A stretch of DNA of 64,000 nt from Isoetes taiwanensis (lineage: Eukaryota; Streptophyta; Lycopodiopsida; Isoetales; Isoetaceae), in assembly GCA_021234155.1 (NCBI GenBank), contig JAJEKV010000026.1, positions 990,001 to 1,054,000 on the forward strand. The letters run 5' to 3'. The number at the start of each line of letters is the position of its first letter. The first letter of the stretch is position 1. The notes under the pieces are model-generated. The model had not been told where the DNA came from, did no database searches, and saw only the letters and a program-made list of their open reading frames with translations. The translations under genes and the position numbers were made by a program. This document shows, piece after piece, positions 56,160-64,000 of the stretch.

Positions 56160-56942
56160 TTCTTACTTTGCTGAAGACGAAGATGATTTCATATTGCATT
56201 ATTTGAGATGGACTCGATGGTTTTTTAAGCCCATCTACAATAGCCATCCTTGCATTAATTATAAACATGCAAAGATATGGAACGGGAGAGAGAACACACA
56301 ATTGGACAATAGCAGACTTCGTATATTCAAAATAGAATAGAACTGACAACATAACTGACTCCAAACGACATGACTGAGCTCAATCGACATCTAGGACTTC
56401 TACTTGTTATTCTACATCAGAATATGCCATCATGATGAATGGCTGAGATCTTCACTTGATATCTTCACACTCCCACTCAGCCATGATCATGCTGCATTTT
56501 TGATGTAGCTTCACTCCCACTCAGCCATGATCAGGCTGGTGGTCTTCTTCATGCTGCATAATCCTCAACTGATCCCTATCAGACTGAAATTTCTCATGAG
56601 GCAAAGCCTTGGTAAGAAGATCAGCCTTCATATCACTAGTACGGCAATGTTCAAGAGTGATTATACCCTGCTGAACCTGCTCTCTAATGAAATGAAACCG
56701 AGTGTCTATATGTCGTGTGCCAGAGCAATAGCACTCATGTTATCACAAAGCAGCAAGGTAGGGCCTGGTTGATCATGCATAAGACCGCTCAACAATCTTC
56801 TTAACCACATAAGCTCTTGAGCAGCAGATGTAGCGGCAACATATTCGGCTTCGGTACTTGACAATGCAATGATAGACTGCTTCTTACTTTTCCAGGATAT
56901 CAAACAGTTGCCAATGAAGAAAACATACAAGCAGAGTTTCAT
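56160..56942 (-). mobile_element. Copia 3' end: RNase H fragment and 3' LTR, minus strand
   Basis: Reading from 56942, the frame gives NCLISWKSKKQSIIALSSTE, AEYVAATSAAQELMWLRRLL and [12 protein letters not shown], then in shifted frames [20 protein letters not shown] and [14 protein letters not shown] purine tract GGCTGAGTGGGAG precedes a likely LTR start TGTGAAGATATC near 56472. A 21-bp block CATGATCATGGCTGAGTGGG is present twice, 44 bp apart. It is unrelated by sequence to the element at 30.6-35.3 kb. The 5' part is missing. Confidence 0.85.
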
Positions 56943-57238
56943 TAAAGTTGGAAATTTCGTGATTCCAATTTCTCATGAAATCAGTTTCTTCCCTGTTTTA
57001 TCACACATTTATGGCTAGATATGGCACTATTTGCTTAAAAAGAAACCAGTTATCATGCAAAAACCGCTACATTTAATATAAAAAGCGGTTTTAGTTGTCG
57101 AAGAGAAGTATGGGCCATTTACTTGGAAAGTATGAGGAAAAGCGCCCGAGAACCACAAAAGCAGTATATTGAATTGCCAAAAAGTGCCTAGCAAGCAAAC
57201 AAAATGCATGCCGCCTCCTTTAACTTAGAAATAACCAC

Positions 57239-57445
57239 AAAGCAAATAGCGCAAACGGCTTATTTGCTTTTTGCGAAAGGAAGCAAATGGTGCAGGCCCG
57301 CCATTTGCTTGAACGCGGAAAGCAAGCAAATAGTGCAGCGCCGCTATTTACTTCAAAGGTGTAGAACGAAAGCAAATAGTGCAGCGCCGCTTATTTGCGT
57401 GAAGCGTGAAGACCAAGCAAATAGTGCTCGCGCCATTTTGCTATA
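57239..57445. repeat. Palindrome cluster, GCAAATAGTGCAGCGCCGC variant
   Basis: Five or six units of the type AGCAAATAGYGCA..GCCGCTATTTGCTT are separated by 20-25 bases. They are a variant of the AAATGGCGC palindromes found at 59.1, 60.9-61.4 and 62.4-62.7 kb. Confidence 0.75.
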
Positions 57446-57559
57446 GATAACACATATTTTCGTAAGGCCATGTAGATATATATAAATAGAAATATAAGAT
57501 ACAATTTTCAAAATACTGATTTTTTAATAATCATTGGCGAAGTGTTCATCGAGAGTTTC

Positions 57560-60500
57560 TCATAATCATCCGGGTTAATTTTATGCGGGTCAATTTGATC
57601 CCGCTTCGCTCCACTGCCCCGACGTCTCACCTTTCTCGGATGAGAAGCTTCTTCGTCTGCCCCTTCGAGATTCAACATCTTGCAAAGTCAAGACTTCCCG
57701 TTGGCGTTGGTCAATGGCCTTTGGGTCAAGCCAGGGGGTACATGACGTTCTCGACCCTACCCGTAATGCGCTACGCATTTCATCTTTCCTAACTCATGCT
57801 CGTATGTCAAGACGGGATTCTTCCTACATGAAGGATGCCCTAGAGAAGGCTCCACCGGAGAAGAAATCTAGATGCGATGTTACCTTGAGGGGCGAGCTTA
57901 TCAACAAGGAACGATTTGCGGGACCAACTGTTTATGCACCGGATATTCTCCTTCCATACCCTGCCAACTCCACTTAAACCTGTCTTGCATGAGTTTTTTA
58001 GCCATAACATCGCCCTCACTTCCGATGGCTTCCTTAGGAATAGGAGGAATTTGCGGGAGCTTTCTAGGATGGTCGCCAAATAAATGCCTCGAGGTCCGTG
58101 TCTTCGGGCTCTCCCGCCTCATGCCTAAATCCTCGTAGCAAATAGAAGAGCTTGTGGCTCTTTGATTCTGAACCACCAGTAGCTCAAGTCTCCCTCTTCA
58201 TAGATTCCTACAAACACTCTTGACACGGATTCTAGTCTTTCAAGTGCACTGGCAAACAGTAAGTTATGCTCCGGCCTGACGAAACATAGAATCCAGTATG
58301 TCTCTACATCTGTCATCTTTGAGACATTATCAAGAACGCGGAGTTCATTCTCTCACTTTTCCAAATTGGAGTAAGTTGCCTTGCATCTAAACATATCATG
58401 GCGGTGTAGAATCAAGACGCTCGTTCGAATCCCCGGCATGACATGCTCCACAAACCATCTTGGCGGGTCCTTTTTCGCTTTTGGTGAAGGATTTTTTCGA
58501 ATGGACTCGACAAGGAGAATGGCATGTTACCATGAACTCCCTCTTTGAGTATTCCTTCCCCGCACCCACTTATGGTGGCATACCCCCAAGCCGAAGTGCT
58601 TTATCCGAGAAGTGGTCTGCGTGGCTTTTACGTGAGGGTCCTCGAATTTCTTGTACTTAGTGCCAATTTGATCTGCAATGAAGTGCAATATCTCCTTCTT
58701 CATGTAAGCAAGTACTCTTAAGTTCTGCGCCCTCGTCTTGAAGAAATTATCGCCTTTGTAATCTGAGGTGACTTTGACGTATATATCCCCGCTTAATGCT
58801 TCTTCGAGGGCCTTTCTACAATCATCATAGTCCAAGCCCCTCATGCATCTAAGGTAGTTGTCTTTGAAGTAATCTTTGTCTTTGGCAAAATTGATTACTA
58901 TAGCTTGACCCCGTTATCCTTAAGTTCTCCCTTCCTCCATTTGTTCCATTATCCGGGCGGAAGAGTGCATAGACATCATCTGGCATGAAGACAAACCGAT
59001 TGACATCCTTCGTGTGTTTGCCCCTAATCTTGTCTGCCATTTCAAGGTAGTGCTGCAAGAGAACTGGCGATTTTAGAATTCCAAATGTTGCTATTTACAT
59101 CTAATGGCGCAGCTGCGCTATTTATATCAAATGGCGCAGCTGCGCTATTTACATCAAATGGCGCTTATTTCAACTCAAATGGCGCTACCGCGCCATTTTC
59201 GATAAAATGCGGGTAAGGAGACGTGAACGCATGCCTTGTACTCGTCACTTCTTTGATCGCTTTACCGCCAGGCTGGTCTTCCGCATTCCTGGTACTGCTT
59301 GCGAAGATGGTGGATCTGATCCACATATGGTTCCTTGAAGACAGTCTTTGCTACTATATCATTCACATCCACACTCAGCTGAAGAAGGTCCAGGTCACTG
59401 ATCTCTCCAAAAGAACTCTGCATATTCTATAGACATAGATCTTGCTGAGCTCAGCTCTAGCATCCTCTGTCCCCAACTTACTGCACACGAGCTGAGCAGC
59501 AGCGACCGAATGATTACCATTGATAATATAAAATCTTTTCCGAATCAGATCAGATTCCCGTGGACATTTCAAAGAACTCCTTTGTATCCGGATCAAAGGG
59601 CACTACATCCGGCCGGAGTGAATACGGGATGTGGATCCTCAAGAATGATTTATAGAGCCTCCTAACATGTTCGGGGTTAATAACCCCGGCGGTCATGTTA
59701 GGTGGGGCCTCTTCTAGATCCCGAGAGATATTCTTTCCGTGTATGTGACTCCAAGGGGGAACATATGGCCGTGCTTTTTGTATTTTCTTTAGTGTTTCCT
59801 CGCCATTTCTTCTTCTTCATCACGGTCCATCTTTAGTTCCTCGGGCACTTGAAGATCCGCAATCTTCTCGTAATTTCCGCCCTTATCATTGCTTTGGTTT
59901 ACGGCTTTCTCTTTCTTTGGAGTGCTATCTCACCGTGGATGCTACATTTCTTACGTGCTTTGTAGCCTCCTTATTGTCACTAATAGTGCGGTCACTATCA
60001 GCAGGCTTCACATCAGCAGGCTTTCGACTTGGACTTCCGGAGAATCATGTTTGTGAGCATCACCTCATCCTTCTCATCCATATGGTCCTCCCTTTCTCAA
60101 CGTCGCCCTTCTTCTTGTTCTCGTCTCCCTTTGTACTTCACCACCTCCACTGTTTTTTGTTCCTTTGCCGCCTTTGGTGGCTTGTTTAGTTTTACACATT
60201 TTTCTGCATCTCTCCCAAAGAACCATCCGCTATCCATTACCGCGGCATGTTGCCCGAGATCTTCGCTCTTACAATGTAGGACACTTGGTTTTTTGGACAT
60301 GTCCATTGCCGCCTCATGAGAATACGAATCCTTTTGAGGATCTCTACCGTGCCTTTGATATCCGCTTGCTCTCTCGGACTCATAAGATGGGTAACCAACC
60401 TTTTTCTTGGCCGACGATTGCTTGGTCCTTCATCTTTGGACTCCATCATTGTAGGCTCGTAGCACTGCCAATCCATGCAATAGAGATCAATGGTGCGATG

Positions 60501-60830
60501 ACCGGATCTTCCATTTGTGCAACCAAGAAAGTCAAGTCTTCCTTTGTTTCTTGACTTCCCTCATGTTGACAATGATGCCCATCCGGGCCAATGTAATCGG
60601 CAGGCTCCTTCTTCACTTGTACTGATTTGACAAGGAGGCAAAGTTCTCGCCTCTTGTCTCCCTTTGGTTGGGTCCACGCCTTGGTCAAGGGTATGGCTCT
60701 AACGATCTCCATACACCAAGACCTTCAAATTGAGGACTATGGTCCTCGATGTCACCACGCTCCATTTCTTTGGCCAAGACTAGCCATTTGCATGGTAAGC
60801 ATGGTGAGACAAATGGCCATGTGCTAGAAA
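57560..60830 (-). pseudogene. Large decayed minus-strand gene with a ParB-like motif
   Basis: Long frames follow each other on the minus strand. From the N-terminal side they read MEIVRAIPLTKAWTQPKGDK (60712), LVTHLMSPREQADIKGTVEI (about 60390), PPNMTAGVINPEHVRRLYKS and IPYSLRPDVVPFDPDTKEF (about 59700-59560), KRFYIINGNHSVAAAQLV (about 59540-59485), DLDLLQLSVDVNDIVAKTVF (about 59380), FVFMPDDVYALF (about 58995), GLDYDDCRKALEEALSGDIY (about 58838) and YWILCFVRPEHNLLFASALE (about 58300). The NGNHSVAAAQ block after a PFDP segment resembles the G-E/N-x-R/H core of ParB/sulfiredoxin-type domains. That is a tentative reading. Frame breaks at about 60455 and 59550 and several later ones make it non-functional as it stands. 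A cluster of AAATGGCGC palindromes lies inside it (59092-59205), perhaps in an intron. Confidence 0.5.
59092..59208. repeat. Palindrome cluster inside the ParB-like gene
   Basis: Units AATGGCGCAGCTGCGCTATT occur at 59103 and 59130, then ATGGCGCTTATTT at 59158 and AAATGGCGCTACCGCGCCATT at about 59178. Spacing between the first three is 27 to 28 bp. Confidence 0.85.
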
Positions 60831-60844
60831 GTTAAAACAGCAAA

Positions 60845-61385
60845 CGACATTTAGACTAAATGGTGCAGTGCGCCATTTAGACTAAAAATGCTATTCAAGG
60901 GCCATTTAGTCTAAATGGCGACTTTATTGTTCATTTGTTCTATTATGTAAATGGAGCACTGCGCGCCATTTGCTCTATTATAAAAAAAGCTAAATGGCGC
61001 AGTGCTTCATTTAGTCTAAACCGGGCACACTGCGCCATTTAGCTTTTTACATAATAGAGCAAAATACAGCGCCATTTAGCTTTTTACATATTAGAATAGC
61101 ATAGGTGTTATTTAGACTAAAATGGCGCCACCGGCGCTATTTAGTTAAAATGGCGACTCCGCCATTTGTTTCTATTATGGGTCCCTTCGAAAAAGCAAAT
61201 GGCATGTGATGCTTATTTAGATTAAAATGGCGCACTCGCCATTTGCTCTTCTATGGGTCCGGGCTTCTACAAGAACATGAACAGATTATGGAAATGGCAC
61301 CGCCGCCATTTCATACATCTAAAGAGAAAAGCACGCTACAAGCCCATCCTTCATAATCGAAATGCTGGCCCGGGCCATTTCGCCG
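60845..61385. repeat. Large palindrome cluster, half-site AAATGGCGCAG
   Basis: About fifteen units of the form TAAATGGCGCA..TGCGCCATTTA are separated by AT-rich spacers such as TAGTCTAAA and TTATAAAAAAGC. Many are imperfect (GTGCAGTGCGCC, GCGCCACCGGCGC). No frame is preserved across it. Confidence 0.88.
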
Positions 61386-61389
61386 CTTA

Positions 61390-62420
61390 CCTAAGACACT
61401 ACAAATCGATAAGAATAGAAACAACAAGCTAACCCGGAAAGCCCTGCCTCCGGATTTTGATCAAGAAGATTGCGCCATTGTATAAAAGTATAAACGTGAT
61501 GTGACCGTGATAAACTTACTCCACTTTTTTCCGAAGGCCCCTGATCAACAGCGCTAGAGAGAGAAGATGCTTGAATAGGAGAGAGAGGTGTGCAGGCGAT
61601 GGCGCCTGGCGGGCGGAAGGGCGGAAGGCGGAGGCGGGAGAAAAGAACAATGAAATTGAAAATAAAAATTGACGGAAAGAAAAGAAAAGAAAAGTCTGGG
61701 AAAGAAAAGCCTGGGAAAACCTCACTCACTGCCTCTTCAAATTTGCGCTACCGTCCATTTTCGAAATTTTAAAATTTCGATTTTCCCTTCCCGCCAAATC
61801 CGCTCTCTACAAATTTTAAAAAATTTGAATTTTCCCACCGTCCGGTTTCTCCGCTCGTTCGCCATTATAAATTTTGAGTCATCATCCAGGTACCGGTGTC
61901 TGGCTCACCGCTCAAATTTGAAATTTGAATTTGCCCGCTCAGATAATGGCGCCTTTCATTGCCCTGCCGAGGTTCCTTAGTCGAGGTTCCTTAGTCGATA
62001 GCTTTGGTGTTAGCGGCCGCTTTGTCTTTCTTTTGCGTACCGCTTTTAGCCCTTTGTCTTCATTCTTCCGGCGCTGGCTTTCGTTCTTAGCGCTTCGGCT
62101 TCATTCAGCGCTTTGTCCGATTCTCCAGGCGCTTGTCCAGACTTGTCCAGATTATTCAGCGCTTGTCCAAATTCTTCAGACGCATTCTCTGATATGGCAG
62201 ATCCGGAAACGTCAATGACCTCCAGGTTAGTTGCTATTCAGTTCTAGTATGTTAAATGTTTTAGTATGTTTAATGTAGGATGTAGGATGTTAAATGTTTT
62301 AATATGTTTAAGGGTAGATCTTCTCTATCTTGTTCAGTAGATAAGTTCTCAACAATTGATGTCTTGCTGAATCTTGTAGTAATAGGAATCCATAACTCTA
62401 GCTATTAGATATAGCATTTA
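61390..62420. other. Mixed sequence without a recognised gene
   Basis: A purine-rich run (61600-61700) is followed by AAATTTTAAAATTT words alternating with TTCCCGCC and TTTCCCACCG blocks, then a 14-bp tandem CGAGGTTCCTTAGT pair at 61968-61995. I see no supported coding sequence; the frames on both strands are low-complexity. Confidence 0.4.
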
Positions 62421-62424
62421 GATT

Positions 62425-62727
62425 GAAGATGCCATTTACTGCCAATGGGGCATTTTCCTTGAATGGATGGGCAATTGCGCCATTTTCCTTGAAATGGAGC
62501 ATTTGGGCCATTTTCTTTAGATGGCGCAGTGCTTATTTAAAAGGAAATGGCGCAGCTGCTCCATTTCAAGGAAAAATGGCGAATGCCCATCCATTCAATG
62601 AAAATGACGCATTTGCTCCATTTCAACTTAAAAATGGCCCATTGTGTAAATGGCGCAGCTGCGCCATTTAAAGGTAAATGGCGCGACTGCGCCATTTCGT
62701 AAATGGAGCTGCTGCGCCATTTGTCTC
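62425..62727. repeat. Palindrome cluster containing a perfect 22-bp unit
   Basis: About ten units. The one at about 62648-62669 is the half-site AAATGGCGCAG followed exactly by its reverse complement. Neighbours are ATGGCGCGACTGCGCCATTT and AAATGGAGCTGCTGCGCCAT. Confidence 0.88.
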
Positions 62728-62849
62728 ATGTCGTATAATTTCTTTTCGCAGATTTAAGGCTTATTTTTACTTCACGTATATGTCATCGGAGGGTTGCATG
62801 TCCTTAACAAGTATATATATCCGTATTGATTCTCACAGAAAAGGCCCCG

Positions 62850-63410
62850 CGTAACCTTGTCGATGGGGATGTGGTAGTTGCCGTGGGACATGAATTGCAT
62901 AGAGGCCATCGCAGATGGCGTGAACATTCCATGGCGCAATGTGGTCGTGGAGGTCACCGAAGCCATAGTGCCCACCCATGTGCTTCCCATTTCGCGGTGA
63001 GGGAGCAGATAACATTCTTCGGGCCGTGGGGACATTCATCAATGGCCTCAAATCAAGTGAAGTAATCGCGGAAGGAGCCCCAACTATGTCATCGTAAACG
63101 CCCGACACCGATACCCCCAACTTGCCTAGTAGTACCTCCACAACATCATCGATTCGCTGTCGATCGCCCGCTCCTACAAACAAAAGTAGCGCCACGCAGA
63201 ATATGGTGAACCTTGTCAGTAATAATACTGTGGTTGGTAAGGGTGTCTTGGTGAATAGAACTTGCATCCATGGGAAGAATGTTGACGCACTCAACGTAGC
63301 AGTGCAAGTTACCGAGGCTGTGGTGCCTACACACATCCTTCCGATTCCATGTGATGGCGCTGACAACATTGAAGAGGCTGTGGGCACGTTTATCGAATGG
63401 CCTCGGTAGG
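62850..63410 (+). pseudogene. Transposon-like coding remnant with a repeated segment
   Basis: Two plus-strand segments encode the same motif: NVVVEVTEAIVPTHVLPI (62938-62991) and LNVAVQVTEAVVPTHILPIP (about 63288-63347), the second followed by DNIEEAVGTFIEWPR and a stop at 63408. From memory, GTFIEWP-like segments recur in predicted plant transposon-associated proteins. No domain name can be given with confidence. A 184-codon minus-strand frame overlaps this region and shows the same internal duplication in antisense, so strand choice rests on the motif only. Confidence 0.4.
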
Positions 63411-63683
63411 ATATAAGATATTATGCCATTGATTTAGCTACTCCATCACTGACCTCGAATGTAGAATCAGAGGAGCGGTCGATGCGGATGAAGAAATTGA
63501 TCCCTACAGCGGGATCTACGCACACGTTTTCCTCGCGCAGATAGCATCGATGATGATGAACCATCATCTAGTTTCTCAAGAACCCATCTCTTGGATAAGC
63601 ATTGCCACATTCTTCATGCATGTGACGAAGTAAATATGCAGAGGCCATAATTGTCTTGATGATCCCCGTGATGCCTTTGGACG

Positions 63684-64000
63684 ATGAATTTTAGGAGACT
63701 CAAAGGTGGGGCTCTGTGTGGGAAAGATCCTTCCCGCACTAATTACGAGGATCTCAAATGTCATGCTTGTGCAGAAAGGCCAGCAGAAAATGCACTTGTA
63801 CAATGGGAAAATAGCGATGTGATGCTGCAGGATGGAAGGACTGTCTCACAACATCTGCAAGCTCGAGAAGCTAAAGAAAATGAGGATATGGAAATAGAAT
63901 CATTTGAGGACAACATTCAGGCTCAATTCAAACGAAAAAGGAAGTATACTTACACACATAGGATTCCAAGACAGCCCAAGGGAAAGAGCAAAGAGGAAAG
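63684..64000 (+). CDS. Open frame running off the right edge, unknown
   Basis: From ATG at 63684 the frame is open to the end of the window (over 100 codons). It reads RTNYEDLKCHACAERPAENA, LVQWENSDVMLQDGRTVSQH, an acidic EAKENEDMEIESFEDN stretch and a basic QFKRKRKYTYTHRIPRQPKG end. The charge pattern and lack of stops suggest real coding, perhaps a later exon (an AG acceptor lies at 63704-63705). A C-x-x-C pair (CHAC) is present. The family was not recognised. It follows transposon-like remnants and may belong to the same element. Confidence 0.4.
   Translation, partial: MNFRRLKGGALCGKDPSRTNYEDLKCHACAERPAENALVQWENSDVMLQDGRTVSQHLQAREAKENEDMEIESFEDNIQAQFKRKRKYTYTHRIPRQPKGKSKEE

Noticed and set aside
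58405-58445. tRNA-like T-arm (GTTCGAATCCCC)
   Set aside because: No acceptor stem, anticodon arm or D-arm can be drawn around it on either strand.
57239-62727. CRISPR-like array
   Set aside because: Units are palindromes without constant spacer length or unique spacers, in a eukaryotic genome with introns and retrotransposons.
62833-63387. 184-codon minus-strand frame as the real gene
   Set aside because: It is open, but the plus strand carries the GTFIEWP-type segment I associate with transposon proteins. Not fully excluded; noted in the feature.

Overview
The window looks like intergenic, repeat-rich nuclear DNA of a land plant. Spliced gene remnants with GT..AG introns, plant-type CACTA transposase domains (Tnp2, DUF4218, DUF4216), Copia elements, non-LTR (LINE) elements and plant-type kinesin-8 and HISN1 (ATP phosphoribosyltransferase) fragments all point that way. 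The density of decayed elements suggests a large genome. A fern or other seed-free plant is my guess (aegerolysin-like gene, ParB-like repeat-associated gene), but nothing in the sequence proves it. Only one gene appears structurally intact: an aegerolysin-like secreted protein at 37200-38171.

Layout. 1-4 kb: AT-rich DNA with arrays of a GTATTCCGGAATAC palindrome, and a truncated CACTA transposase fragment on the minus strand. 4.8-5.7 kb: SET-domain-like fragment with a frame break. 8.4-11.8 kb: nearly complete but dead CACTA transposase gene on the plus strand. 14-19.7 kb: fragments of a kinesin-8 and of HISN1 on either side of a dense array of ACGT-core (G-box) palindromes. 20-21.6 kb: LINE 3' end, then a five-exon minus-strand gene remnant. 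24.4-25.4 kb: two nested copies of a LINE-derived element.

29-41 kb is the most structured part. An aegerolysin-like gene has been duplicated. Copy A is broken by a 13-bp deletion and by a 4.74-kb Copia element with perfect TG..CA ends and a 5-bp target duplication. Copy B is intact. Between them lies a third, inverted copy of the promoter region, placed head to head with copy B and carrying a 167-bp MITE. Both gene copies have a palindromic foldback element upstream, and a diverged inverted repeat spans copy B.

45-46.3 kb: decayed pogo/CENP-B-type transposase. 50.8-55.7 kb: strikingly GC-rich, decayed LINE with recognisable endonuclease (GDFNAD), reverse transcriptase (YADD) and 3' tail. 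56.2-56.9 kb: end of a second Copia element on the minus strand. 57.2-62.7 kb: clusters of a palindrome with half-site AAATGGCGCAG, lying around and inside a decayed minus-strand gene with a ParB-like IINGNHSVAAAQ motif. I regard this as the best candidate for something undescribed. 62.8-64 kb: transposon-like plus-strand coding remnants and an open frame that runs off the window.

There is no operon-like cooperation here. The relationships are those of transposons, captured gene pieces and one young tandem duplication. All family assignments are by reading motifs; no search was run.
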